Of a stretch of DNA of 64,000 nt, positions 56,761 to 64,000 are shown in pieces. The stretch comes from Bacteroidales bacterium. GTDB lineage: Bacteria; Bacteroidota; Bacteroidia; Bacteroidales; GCA-2748055. How positions within the stretch are numbered: the first letter of the stretch is position 1; every line of letters starts with the position of its first letter. The notes under the pieces were generated by a model. The model had not been told where the DNA came from. It ran no database searches and saw only the letters and a list, made by a program, of their open reading frames with translations. Location: the NCBI GenBank assembly GCA_021738565.1, contig JAIPBT010000008.1, positions 47,236 through 111,235 of the forward strand. The letters are read 5' to 3'. The translations under genes were made by a program, and so were the position numbers.

Positions 56761-57232
56761 GGTATCTGTTAAAAATTAATGTATGGTCTTCCTTTGGGAG
56801 AATTTTCAAAATTATTAAAATAATTATATTTATCCGCCATGTGCAGATCCATGATTGAAAGTCCTGCTGCCGGATGTGCGAAACTAACATTATCCGCCGG
56901 GAAACCATGCAGCTTTGAAAATATAAAAATTGTACAAATAAAAATGTAACTAAGGAATGATGTTTTGCGTATATTTAGTGGCTGTCCATAAGGTCCGTTT
57001 GCTGCGTTATGATCGTCGGGAAATAGCTCATCCAAATAATATATCGGGGCTCTGCATTTCCCAATTTCGCAGGCCTTGATATCGAACATTAAGATCCAGC
57101 CATATCTTACCCCGGCAGCCGGTATTGGTTAACCGACAGATGTTAATGAAATATTAAATACCAGCATTGCTTTTTTGAAAACACTTGTTTTAATTTATTT
57201 TGTTTTAATTGCATCAAATAACAAATGAAAAG
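56761..57232. other. Intergenic region before the giant surface protein
   Basis: 472 bp with no supported gene; a 106-codon minus-strand frame (56769-57089) lacks a domain or typical composition. TTTTTTGAAAACACTTG with TTATTTTG 20-25 bases later (about 57170-57203) is a near match to a promoter for the next gene. Confidence 0.45.
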
Positions 57233-60200
57233 ATGAAGAGATTTTTACTGCTTATTCAAATTGCGGTCGTGGTAACCGGGGTATTGGCTCAGGCTCCTCA
57301 AAAATTTAATTACCAGGCTGTTGCCAGAAATTCTTCCGGCGAGTTACTGGCTGAACAGAACCTTACTATACGCATCGGAATTCTTCAGGATGGCCTGCTT
57401 ATATGGCAGGAGGACCATGAAGTGGCAACAAATGCCTATGGCCTTTTCACTCTGCAGGTTGGAGGGGAAAGTGCCACGAATGTCTCAGGTACAGCAGGAG
57501 AATTCGGTGCCATTGACTGGAGCGCCGGAAACTACACCTTAAACATACTTGCTGATGATGGCAATGGATTTGAAGAAATCGGTATTACTGAACTGGTTTC
57601 GGTCCCTTATGCATTGTATGCTGCAAGTGGAAATCCCGGTCCACAGGGTCCGGAAGGTCCACAGGGCCCAAAAGGCGACCAGGGGACTCAGGGCCCGGAA
57701 GGGCCTGCCGGACCGACAGGACCAACCGGTCCTCAGGGTCCTGCCGGACCGAAAGGTGACCAGGGAATACAGGGTGCGGAAGGACCACAGGGTCCGAAAG
57801 GTGACCAGGGTGACCAGGGAATTCAGGGTCCGGAAGGTCCTTCCGGGCCGACAGGTCCAACCGGTCCGCAGGGACCAGCCGGGCCGAAAGGTGACCAGGG
57901 GATCCAGGGGCCGGAAGGGCCACAGGGTCCCATCGGACCTCTGGGTCCAAAAGGGGATCCCGGCACCGGTCTTGTCAACAAAGGCGTGTGGATATCAGGA
58001 ACCACCTATGAACCGGGCGATTATGTATTTGACCGTTCAACGAGTGACGCGGCAGTCAATTCAATGTGGATCCTTGAAGGTTCTGTTGCTTATGTATCTT
58101 CTGTACAACCATATAATGATCCTGGCAACTGGGTTGAATTTCATGCACCGGAAGGTCCTGAGGGTCCTCAGGGACCACAGGGGCCGCAAGGACCTGAAGG
58201 CCCAGAAGGACCACAGGGACCACAGGGGCCGGAAGGTACACAGGGAATACAGGGAGCACAGGGACCAATCGGTCCTGAAGGTCCTATCGGTCCCCAGGGC
58301 GAGCAAGGCTTGCAGGGAGTACAGGGACCACAAGGGCTACAGGGCCCGGAAGGTCCGAAAGGAGATCCGCCAGCGCATCAGTGGGATACCACAGCATTGA
58401 GTTTTCAGAATCCTGATGGGACATGGGGTACAGCCGTGAACCTGAAAGGGGAAAAAGGGGATCCCGGAGAACCAGGAGCCGGTTCCCAGGAGCTGGCGCT
58501 GGTTGGTACACAATTATCAATTTCAAACGGGAACAGTGTCGACCTTGGCCCCATCCAGGACGGAACCATCGATGATGACGCAGATCCCTCAAATGAGATA
58601 CAAAATCTCGCCTTAGCTGACCATACGCTTTCCATTACCGATGGGAATTCCGTCACACTGCCTGATAATGTCGATGATGCAGACCCTGACCCGGTCAATG
58701 AGATACAGACTTTGCAGCTTACGGGTCATACGCTTTCCCTGACCGATGGCGGTGCCGTGGTTTTGCCGGATGAGGTGGATGATGCAGACCCTGATCCCGC
58801 GAATGAGATACAATTTTTGGAAATTTCAGGAGACACCATTTTTCTTACGGATGGAGGCAGTGTTGTGATCGATGACAATGTAACTGATGATGATGCCAAT
58901 CCGACAAATGAGTTGCAGAGCCTGGCTTTTGACGCTGGTATAATCTCATTGTCAAACGATCCTGCCAGCACACAGATAGATATCAACAGCCAGATCAACA
59001 GTATTGCGGGCTGGGAACTGCTGGCAGATACAATTACTACTTTCAGACCTGTCGCCATAGGAACGGCCAATACACAGGTGGAAGAGCCTTTGTTTGAAGT
59101 AAGGAATGACAAAGGTGTTCCGGTATTTGCCGTATACAATGATGGCGTAATGGTTTTTGTTGATGAAAGCAGCAAGGGAGTCAAGGGGGGATTTGCCGTG
59201 GGTGGATACAACCCTGCCAGCAAGGGAGTAACACAGGAATACATGCGCATTACCCCCGACAGCATCAGGTTCTGGGTACCTGAAGATTCACTTGCTGCAA
59301 AAGGAGTAAAAGGTGGTTTTGCTGTAGGAGGATACGGTTCGGGAAGCAAAGCTGCCGGTCAGGACCTCATGTACATACATCCTGACAGCATTCGATTCTG
59401 GGTTCCGGAAAGCACAACTGCCAAAGGAGTGAAAGGAGGTTTTGCAGTGGGAGGATACAACAACACATCAAAGGGCACATCTCCTTTTAATTTCCTCGAG
59501 GTTTCCAGTTCCGAAACAAACATATACTTTGATACTACAAACCTTTCAAAGGGAACAAAAGGCGGATTTGCCGTTGGCGGATACAATTCAGCCAGCAAGG
59601 CAGAAGCAAGTCAGCTGATGTCGCTGACCCGCAAGAATTACCTCATTGGAGAAAATGCAGGAAAAAGCCTCACCACAGGGGTGAACAACTCGTTCCTGGG
59701 TTTCGAGGCCGGGTTGAACAATACCGAGGGAAGCAACAATGTTTTCCTGGGGAGGAAATCGGGTTATTCATCTGTCAACCCGCTGGAAAACATCTTTATT
59801 GGAAACGAGAGCGGGTTCAGCACACTCACGGGTTACGGCAATGTATTCCTCGGAAACCAGTCGGGTTTTTTGAATACCGAAGGTTATTTCAATTCATTCG
59901 TTGGGTACCAGGCCGGTTTTGCAGCCACTTCATATTACAATACATTTTTTGGTTACCAGGCAGGATACAACAATACAACAGGTAAAAACAACATTGCCAT
60001 CGGTTTCAGGGCCGGTTACGGATTCCCGGAATCCGGAGACGGAGTAACAGGACAATCCAATATTTTCATCGGGTTGTCAGCCGGATACCAAAATTCGACC
60101 GGTTCCAGCAATATATTCATGGGATCAGGTTCGGGTCAGGTAAACACAAGCGGTGGGAACAATATCTTCCTGGGGAATGGCAGCGGTGCCAATACGGCTG

Positions 60201-62236
60201 ATGGAAGCTACAATACCTATATTGGATTTAAAAGTGGTTTCAATGCCGGAAAATCGGTTGCCAAAGATCCTTCATATAACACCTACCTTGGTTACCAGTC
60301 GGGTTTGAACAACGTTACCGGAGAACACAACATATTTATTGGTTACAATGCCGGTTATTCTGCCCCGGGTGCATCGGGGGGCAACAACATCTTTATCGGA
60401 GACAGCACCGGTTTTGCCAATAATTTAGGAAGCAACAACGTTTTCATGGGTACAAATTCCGGTCAGAACAATGATGCAGGAAGCAACAACGTTTTCATGG
60501 GAACCTATGCCGGATTGTTTAATGAGAATGGAAGCCGGAATGTATTTCTTGGTAATGAAAGTGGTGTTGCCAATACATCGGGATACGACAATGTCTTTAT
60601 AGGTAACACTGCCGGACGCTCAAATACGATCGGTTTCAGGAACATTTTTATGGGAGAGGGAGCAGGAAACAAGAACATTGATGGTGATGAGAATGTATTT
60701 ATCGGTCAGCATTCCGGGGGGAACAATCTAAAAGGAAATTCCAATGTATTCCTGGGTAACAAATCAGGGAACAACAACCGGATCGGTTCCAACAATGTCT
60801 TCCTGGGTACTGATGCCGGTTTTGCTAATGATACAGGTTCACTGAACGTATTTATCGGGAGTCAGGCCGGGGAAAGCAATACCAAAGGGTACAGCAACGT
60901 ATTCATCGGAGAGGATGCCGGAACCAGCAATGTGCTGGGATTCCGCAATGTCTTCATCGGATACAAAAGCGGGTTCAGTAATATTGGTGACGGTTCAACA
61001 TGGGCCGGTACGTTCAATACTTTCATCGGCCACCGGGCAGGCTATTACAATGTTTCAGGAGCTGCGTCAGTGATCATCGGATATGATGCGGGTATGCTGA
61101 ACACAACGGCCAATTACCTGACCGCAATAGGTTACCGTGCAGGTTATGCCTCCACCGGGGAACACAATACCTTTATGGGTGGCGAGTCAGGTTATTACGT
61201 GGAAACCGGTTCGGGCAACACCTATTACGGGATGTCGTCAGGCCGTGAGGCAGACGGCGACAACAATACCTATATCGGATGGGGAGCAGGTTACAAAGGC
61301 AACGGGAATGACAATGTTGCCATAGGTAAGAATGCCGGAAATGGAGGAAGTTTTGTGGATGCATTTAACAGCAACACATTCATTGGCGTCCACAGTGGTA
61401 CTGCCACTGTAACAGGCAGCAACAATGTTTACCTGGGATATTATTCCGGCACGAGTACAACATCCGGCAGCAACAATACAATTATCGGGAACCAGGCCGG
61501 TTATTCCCTGCAAACAGGAACCGGAAATGTATTTATCGGGAACCAGGCCGGATATGGAGAAACTGCAAGTAACAAGTTGTATATCAATAACTCCAGTAAC
61601 ATAACGACCCCCCTTATTGAAGGGACTTTTGATACTGGTGTAACAAATCCATTGCTTGAATTACACGGGGATGTATACGTGGATGGCGGAAACCTGAGGA
61701 TAGAAGACAACCCGGGCACAGGCACATCTCCTCTCTATTATGTTTATCAAGGTGCCGCAGGCAGTACGAGTAAACAATACGCATTTACTATTAATGATTA
61801 TTTATGGGTTACTGGCGATGCTGTATTCGAGGGTCCAGTTTATGCCCCGTCCTTTAATGAACCATCCGATATAAGGTATAAGAAAGATGTGGAATCCATT
61901 GAAAATGCGCTTGAAATGGTTGAAAATATGAATGGGGTATATTTTTCATGGAGGACCGATGAATATGATTACAAGGGATTCAATGAGGGACGCCAGGTTG
62001 GATTCATAGCCCAGGAACTTGAAGAAATAATGCCTGAACTTGTATCCACAGACGAACAGGGGTATAAAAGCGTTGACTATTCAAAGGTTACGGCAGTGCT
62101 TATACAGGCTGTTAAAGAGCAGCAGCAGGAGATCGAGGAGCTGAAAGCTGAAAAGGAGAACTATGCCGGACTTGAGAAAAAGATCCAATCCCTCGAAGAA
62201 AAGATAGCTATTCTGGATAATATGGCATTGAAATGA
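57233..62236 (+). CDS. Giant cell-surface protein: collagen-like, beta-solenoid, S74 autoprotease
   Basis: 1667 residues from ATG 57233, where the signal peptide [20 protein letters not shown] begins. Order: N-domain (21-130); collagen-like GxP tracts (~133-244 and ~305-380), split by an inserted YEPGDYVF...W module of about 60 residues like a carbohydrate-binding domain; ~35-residue repeats ending in DDADPxPxNEIQ (~420-590); four [12 protein letters not shown] repeats (~645-800); a long array of NxFxGxxAGxxN..G beta-solenoid repeats (~803-1446); then the Peptidase_S74 chaperone. S1545, D1546, R1548 and K1550 in [10 protein letters not shown] match the self-cleaving Ser/Lys pattern of endosialidase tail spikes. 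A coiled coil ends the protein. Likely a trimeric fibre or adhesin; family spread by phage or conjugation is possible. Confidence 0.87.
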   Translation: MKRFLLLIQIAVVVTGVLAQAPQKFNYQAVARNSSGELLAEQNLTIRIGILQDGLLIWQEDHEVATNAYGLFTLQVGGESATNVSGTAGEFGAIDWSAGNYTLNILADDGNGFEEIGITELVSVPYALYAASGNPGPQGPEGPQGPKGDQGTQGPEGPAGPTGPTGPQGPAGPKGDQGIQGAEGPQGPKGDQGDQGIQGPEGPSGPTGPTGPQGPAGPKGDQGIQGPEGPQGPIGPLGPKGDPGTGLVNKGVWISGTTYEPGDYVFDRSTSDAAVNSMWILEGSVAYVSSVQPYNDPGNWVEFHAPEGPEGPQGPQGPQGPEGPEGPQGPQGPEGTQGIQGAQGPIGPEGPIGPQGEQGLQGVQGPQGLQGPEGPKGDPPAHQWDTTALSFQNPDGTWGTAVNLKGEKGDPGEPGAGSQELALVGTQLSISNGNSVDLGPIQDGTIDDDADPSNEIQNLALADHTLSITDGNSVTLPDNVDDADPDPVNEIQTLQLTGHTLSLTDGGAVVLPDEVDDADPDPANEIQFLEISGDTIFLTDGGSVVIDDNVTDDDANPTNELQSLAFDAGIISLSNDPASTQIDINSQINSIAGWELLADTITTFRPVAIGTANTQVEEPLFEVRNDKGVPVFAVYNDGVMVFVDESSKGVKGGFAVGGYNPASKGVTQEYMRITPDSIRFWVPEDSLAAKGVKGGFAVGGYGSGSKAAGQDLMYIHPDSIRFWVPESTTAKGVKGGFAVGGYNNTSKGTSPFNFLEVSSSETNIYFDTTNLSKGTKGGFAVGGYNSASKAEASQLMSLTRKNYLIGENAGKSLTTGVNNSFLGFEAGLNNTEGSNNVFLGRKSGYSSVNPLENIFIGNESGFSTLTGYGNVFLGNQSGFLNTEGYFNSFVGYQAGFAATSYYNTFFGYQAGYNNTTGKNNIAIGFRAGYGFPESGDGVTGQSNIFIGLSAGYQNSTGSSNIFMGSGSGQVNTSGGNNIFLGNGSGANTADGSYNTYIGFKSGFNAGKSVAKDPSYNTYLGYQSGLNNVTGEHNIFIGYNAGYSAPGASGGNNIFIGDSTGFANNLGSNNVFMGTNSGQNNDAGSNNVFMGTYAGLFNENGSRNVFLGNESGVANTSGYDNVFIGNTAGRSNTIGFRNIFMGEGAGNKNIDGDENVFIGQHSGGNNLKGNSNVFLGNKSGNNNRIGSNNVFLGTDAGFANDTGSLNVFIGSQAGESNTKGYSNVFIGEDAGTSNVLGFRNVFIGYKSGFSNIGDGSTWAGTFNTFIGHRAGYYNVSGAASVIIGYDAGMLNTTANYLTAIGYRAGYASTGEHNTFMGGESGYYVETGSGNTYYGMSSGREADGDNNTYIGWGAGYKGNGNDNVAIGKNAGNGGSFVDAFNSNTFIGVHSGTATVTGSNNVYLGYYSGTSTTSGSNNTIIGNQAGYSLQTGTGNVFIGNQAGYGETASNKLYINNSSNITTPLIEGTFDTGVTNPLLELHGDVYVDGGNLRIEDNPGTGTSPLYYVYQGAAGSTSKQYAFTINDYLWVTGDAVFEGPVYAPSFNEPSDIRYKKDVESIENALEMVENMNGVYFSWRTDEYDYKGFNEGRQVGFIAQELEEIMPELVSTDEQGYKSVDYSKVTAVLIQAVKEQQQEIEELKAEKENYAGLEKKIQSLEEKIAILDNMALK

Positions 62237-62262
62237 TCATCATTTTTTTGTAATGGTCTATA

Positions 62263-62294
62263 GGGTGGAGCTGCAAGATTTTGCATCTCCACCC
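62263..62294 (+). terminator. Hairpin after the giant surface gene
   Basis: Stem GGGTGGAG/CTCCACCC (62263-62270, 62287-62294) with an inner TGCAA/TTGCA stem. No T-run follows, so it may be a weak terminator or a 3' stabiliser. Confidence 0.45.
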
Positions 62295-62306
62295 GGTCGA
62301 TTACAT

Positions 62307-62314
62307 TATCTTTG
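62307..62314 (+). promoter_or_regulatory. -7 promoter element before the GAF-type methionine sulfoxide reductase
   Basis: TATCTTTG fits TAnnTTTG, 13 bases before the ATG. TTTG at 62280-62283 lies 23 bp upstream, slightly more than the usual spacing. Confidence 0.4.
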
Positions 62315-62327
62315 CTCATAAAACAAC

Positions 62328-62786
62328 ATGGACAAGAAGAAGAAAGAAGGCAGGTACCAGCGGATGTTCAAGCAACTGGAAGAGCTCTGTGCAAAACCGG
62401 GTACTCCCCTTTCACGGATGGCTACCATTGCAGCAGTACTACATCATAAGATGGATCATTTTTTCTGGACCGGGTTTTACCTGTATGAAAACGACAGGCT
62501 GATTGCCGGGCCCTACCAGGGACCTGTAGCGTGCCAGGAGCTTGAGAAGCACAAGGGCGTCTGCTGGGCAGCGCTGACAGGTGACAGAACCGTTATTGTC
62601 CCGGATGTAACCCAATTTCCCGGCCATATTGCGTGCGATGCAAGGTCAAGGTCCGAAATTTCAGCTCCTGTAAAGGATAAAAACCAACATGTCAAAGCCA
62701 TTCTTGATATTGATTCCGCGCAAATTGAGCAGTTCGATGAGGTGGATGAAAAGTATCTTAAGGATATAATAAAATTAATTTATTGA
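62328..62786 (+). CDS. msrC: GAF-domain free methionine-(R)-sulfoxide reductase
   Basis: 152 residues, one GAF domain. It reduces free (not protein-bound) methionine-R-sulfoxide. The three family cysteines are present: C69 (GPVACQEL), C79 (GVCWAAL) and C103 (HIACDARS), and the GPYQGPVAC / RSEISAPVKD blocks are typical of fRMsr. The usual GVCG is GVCW here. Short leader with its own promoter-like element. With msrA at 13618 the window covers protein-bound S-form and free R-form. Confidence 0.88.
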   Translation: MDKKKKEGRYQRMFKQLEELCAKPGTPLSRMATIAAVLHHKMDHFFWTGFYLYENDRLIAGPYQGPVACQELEKHKGVCWAALTGDRTVIVPDVTQFPGHIACDARSRSEISAPVKDKNQHVKAILDIDSAQIEQFDEVDEKYLKDIIKLIY

Positions 62787-62993
62787 AATATATTATAATG
62801 TTATAAATGCATAAATGTTAATATGCAATATTAATATTATATCATACATTTATAAATCATTTACTCTATTAATTTCCCATTGCATTAAATCCGTGAAGCA
62901 ACGAAAGAATATGATATATATATTTATATAGTGAGATAAATATATATATCCGGACAACTGGCTTAACTTCTGTCCCCCGGCTGTTTTTTCAAT
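62787..62993. repeat. AT-rich stretch with a perfect 14-bp hairpin
   Basis: 207 bp, very AT-rich. GATATATATATTTA (62913-62926) is the exact reverse complement of TAAATATATATATC (62937-62950), loop 10 bases. No gene. Confidence 0.6.
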
Positions 62994-63344
62994 TCACCCC
63001 AGCCATTTCCGGACCGGCATGATTTTAATCTTTTTCGCGTTTTTTGTAACCTCATCCTCTTCGTTCTGGGTTAAAATGAGGCCTTTTTTGAGGCCGTGTA
63101 TTTGCATAGCTTCCAGGATGCCGTCAATTTCCCTGTCCTGGTTCTCATCATGCAGCTCATAACATACCTGGAAGGCCTCAGCAATTTTTGTCCCCTTTTT
63201 AATGACAAAGTCACATTCATGATCAAATGTATCTACAGAATTTCCCTTTTTCTTCAGTTTAAGAAATTCACGGTAAGAAAAGGGGTAGAGTTCTGTAGTA
63301 AGCTGTCTGCCTGTTAGCCTTGTTCCCAGTTCCCTGCTTAGCAT
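62994..63344 (-). pseudogene. Remnant of an AAA/DUF4143 ATPase with internal deletion
   Basis: An open 116-codon frame on the minus strand. Its front (LSRELGTRLTGRQLTTELYPFSYREFLKL) belongs to the end of the AAA_14 ATPase domain, and its end (ECDFVIKKGTKIAEAFQVCYELHDENQDREIDGILEAM) is the DUF4143 C-terminus. In the family these parts are separated by about 200 residues, and a further ~120 residues with the Walker motifs should precede the first. A TAG stands directly before the ATG. So both an N-terminal loss and an internal in-frame deletion are inferred; a working ATPase is impossible. The intact family is often found on accessory regions. Confidence 0.75.
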
Positions 63345-64000
63345 CTACACTTTCAAATTGCTCATAACACACCCGGATCGAGCTATGCCGAGATCCCTCC
63401 CCTAACTAACTTATAGCCGGTTCCTGAGCGAAGAGGTGAGCGTGCCGAACCTCGAGGAAGGACCCGGATCATAATTCAAATTTTTCCTATGAGCAATAAA
63501 GCCCGCCGAACCTCGAAGGACAGCTGATCTCCGACGCTTTTGGTAACGCCAGGAACTCACTTCGTGATCATTAGGTGGTCCTTCGGCTCGTAACTCGGTA
63601 AACTCGTTACTTCGCTCAGGAACCGATCTTTTTTGTTAGGAGGAGATCTCGACATGCTCGATCTTACTGCCCCACACCCCAACCCACCGGTTCCTGACCG
63701 CCTTGGTTTAACTTCGGCGGTGAGGATCACCTAACGGCCACGAAGTGGCCCCCTGACGCTTCCGCAGGGAGTAATTCTGCTTTCTCTTGGACATTTTTTT
63801 GAAAGTAAACCGCGGAGTGCCTCCGGCGGAGGCGGTACAGAGTATATACGCAGAGTACAGGGAGTTTATAATTGTATGGCGTGCTAAAGAGTCATGCAGG
63901 AGTCCGCGATTGCGAAGCAAAATCACCCAAAGATTATAACAAGAAATTATATTTGTTATATGATAGTTTGGAATTGAAATTCCTGAGTTAAATCACAATC
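63345..64000. repeat. Gene-free tail with many short palindromes
   Basis: About 650 bp without a supported gene. A perfect 16-bp inverted repeat spans 63418-63433 and 63610-63625. Short hairpins follow: GGCCAC/GTGGCC (63736-63741, 63745-63750), CCCTG/CAGGG (63751-63755, 63765-63769) and CCTCC/GGAGG (about 63819-63831). The pattern resembles remains of mobile or REP-like DNA next to the broken ATPase gene. Confidence 0.5.

Noticed and set aside
56769..57089. 106-codon minus-strand frame before the giant surface gene
   Set aside because: Composition and a late hydrophobic patch look random; it overlaps the likely promoter region.
57549..58400. 283-codon frame and several opposite-strand frames in the collagen part
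   Set aside because: They are shadows of the regular GxP codon repeats (R/V/K-rich or P/G-rich artefacts).
57629..58482. Regularly repeated DNA, possibly CRISPR or minisatellite
   Set aside because: The period is 9 bases, coding for Gly-x-Pro triplets in frame; no spacers.
62994..63344. A genuine small protein
   Set aside because: Its two parts match non-adjacent regions of a much larger ATPase family, and it has a stop directly before the ATG.
63708..63926. 72-codon minus-strand frame in the tail
   Set aside because: It reads through palindromic DNA and ends in basic low-complexity sequence; no support.

Overview
The window looks like chromosomal DNA of a free-living or gut-type member of the Bacteroidota (Bacteroidetes). 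It encodes TonB-dependent receptors with a carboxypeptidase-regulatory-like front domain, DUF4249 lipoproteins, a GH97 glycosidase, a DUF2027/Smr protein, a fused 2-oxoacid dehydrogenase E1 and a Bacteroidota-style QueA. Start codons mostly lack a strong Shine-Dalgarno sequence, and several intergenic regions carry the phylum's -7 promoter element TAnnTTTG. I see no tRNA, no 16S/23S/5S rRNA, no intact insertion sequence and no CRISPR array.

Layout. Positions 1-9400 hold the 5' part of clpC (-), gyrA, a TPR protein, and a TonB-receptor/DUF4249 pair. Positions 9390-19600 hold a GH97 glycosidase, a TPR histidine kinase, msrA, the three-gene AmmeMemoRadiSam operon (radical SAM, MEMO, AMMECR1), a sugar/H+ symporter and a secreted basic protein with an OB-fold-like end. 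Positions 19640-25394 (-) hold a second receptor/DUF4249 pair and a third receptor. Positions 25480-31416 (-) hold leuA and an E2-E1-flavodoxin operon. Positions 31709-40677 start with a secreted beta-lactamase-fold hydrolase. A gene-poor stretch follows that appears to encode a structured RNA of about 430 nt. Next is a DNA-damage block: SRAP (abasic-site protein), stand-alone Lon N-domain, XRE-S24 repressor, DNA polymerase IV and a second DnaE-type polymerase. Positions 40679-49000 hold a hydrolase-dead RelA, a YfcC-type transporter, an outer-membrane protein, rarA-kdsA and a LolA-like protein. Positions 49022-57100 hold rnpB (-), two secreted Tat-type sugar-metabolism proteins, the DUF2027/Smr protein, queA, threonine aldolase and a C69 dipeptidase. 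Positions 57233-62786 hold a 1667-residue surface protein (collagen-like, beta-solenoid, S74 autoprotease) and a free-methionine sulfoxide reductase. The last kilobase is degenerate: a deleted AAA/DUF4143 ATPase remnant and short palindromes.

How the genes work together. The strongest functional module is 33898-40677. An S24-type self-cleaving repressor is divergent from dinB and a dnaE paralogue, with a perfect inverted repeat and a -7 box between them. SRAP and a second replication-stress gene, rarA, lie nearby. The AmmeMemoRadiSam operon is a conserved system whose reaction is unknown. The best candidate for something undescribed is the RNA at about 33313-33746 on the minus strand. It has a promoter-like element, many hairpins including two C(UUCG)G tetraloops, and an intrinsic terminator, but I cannot assign it to a known family by eye.
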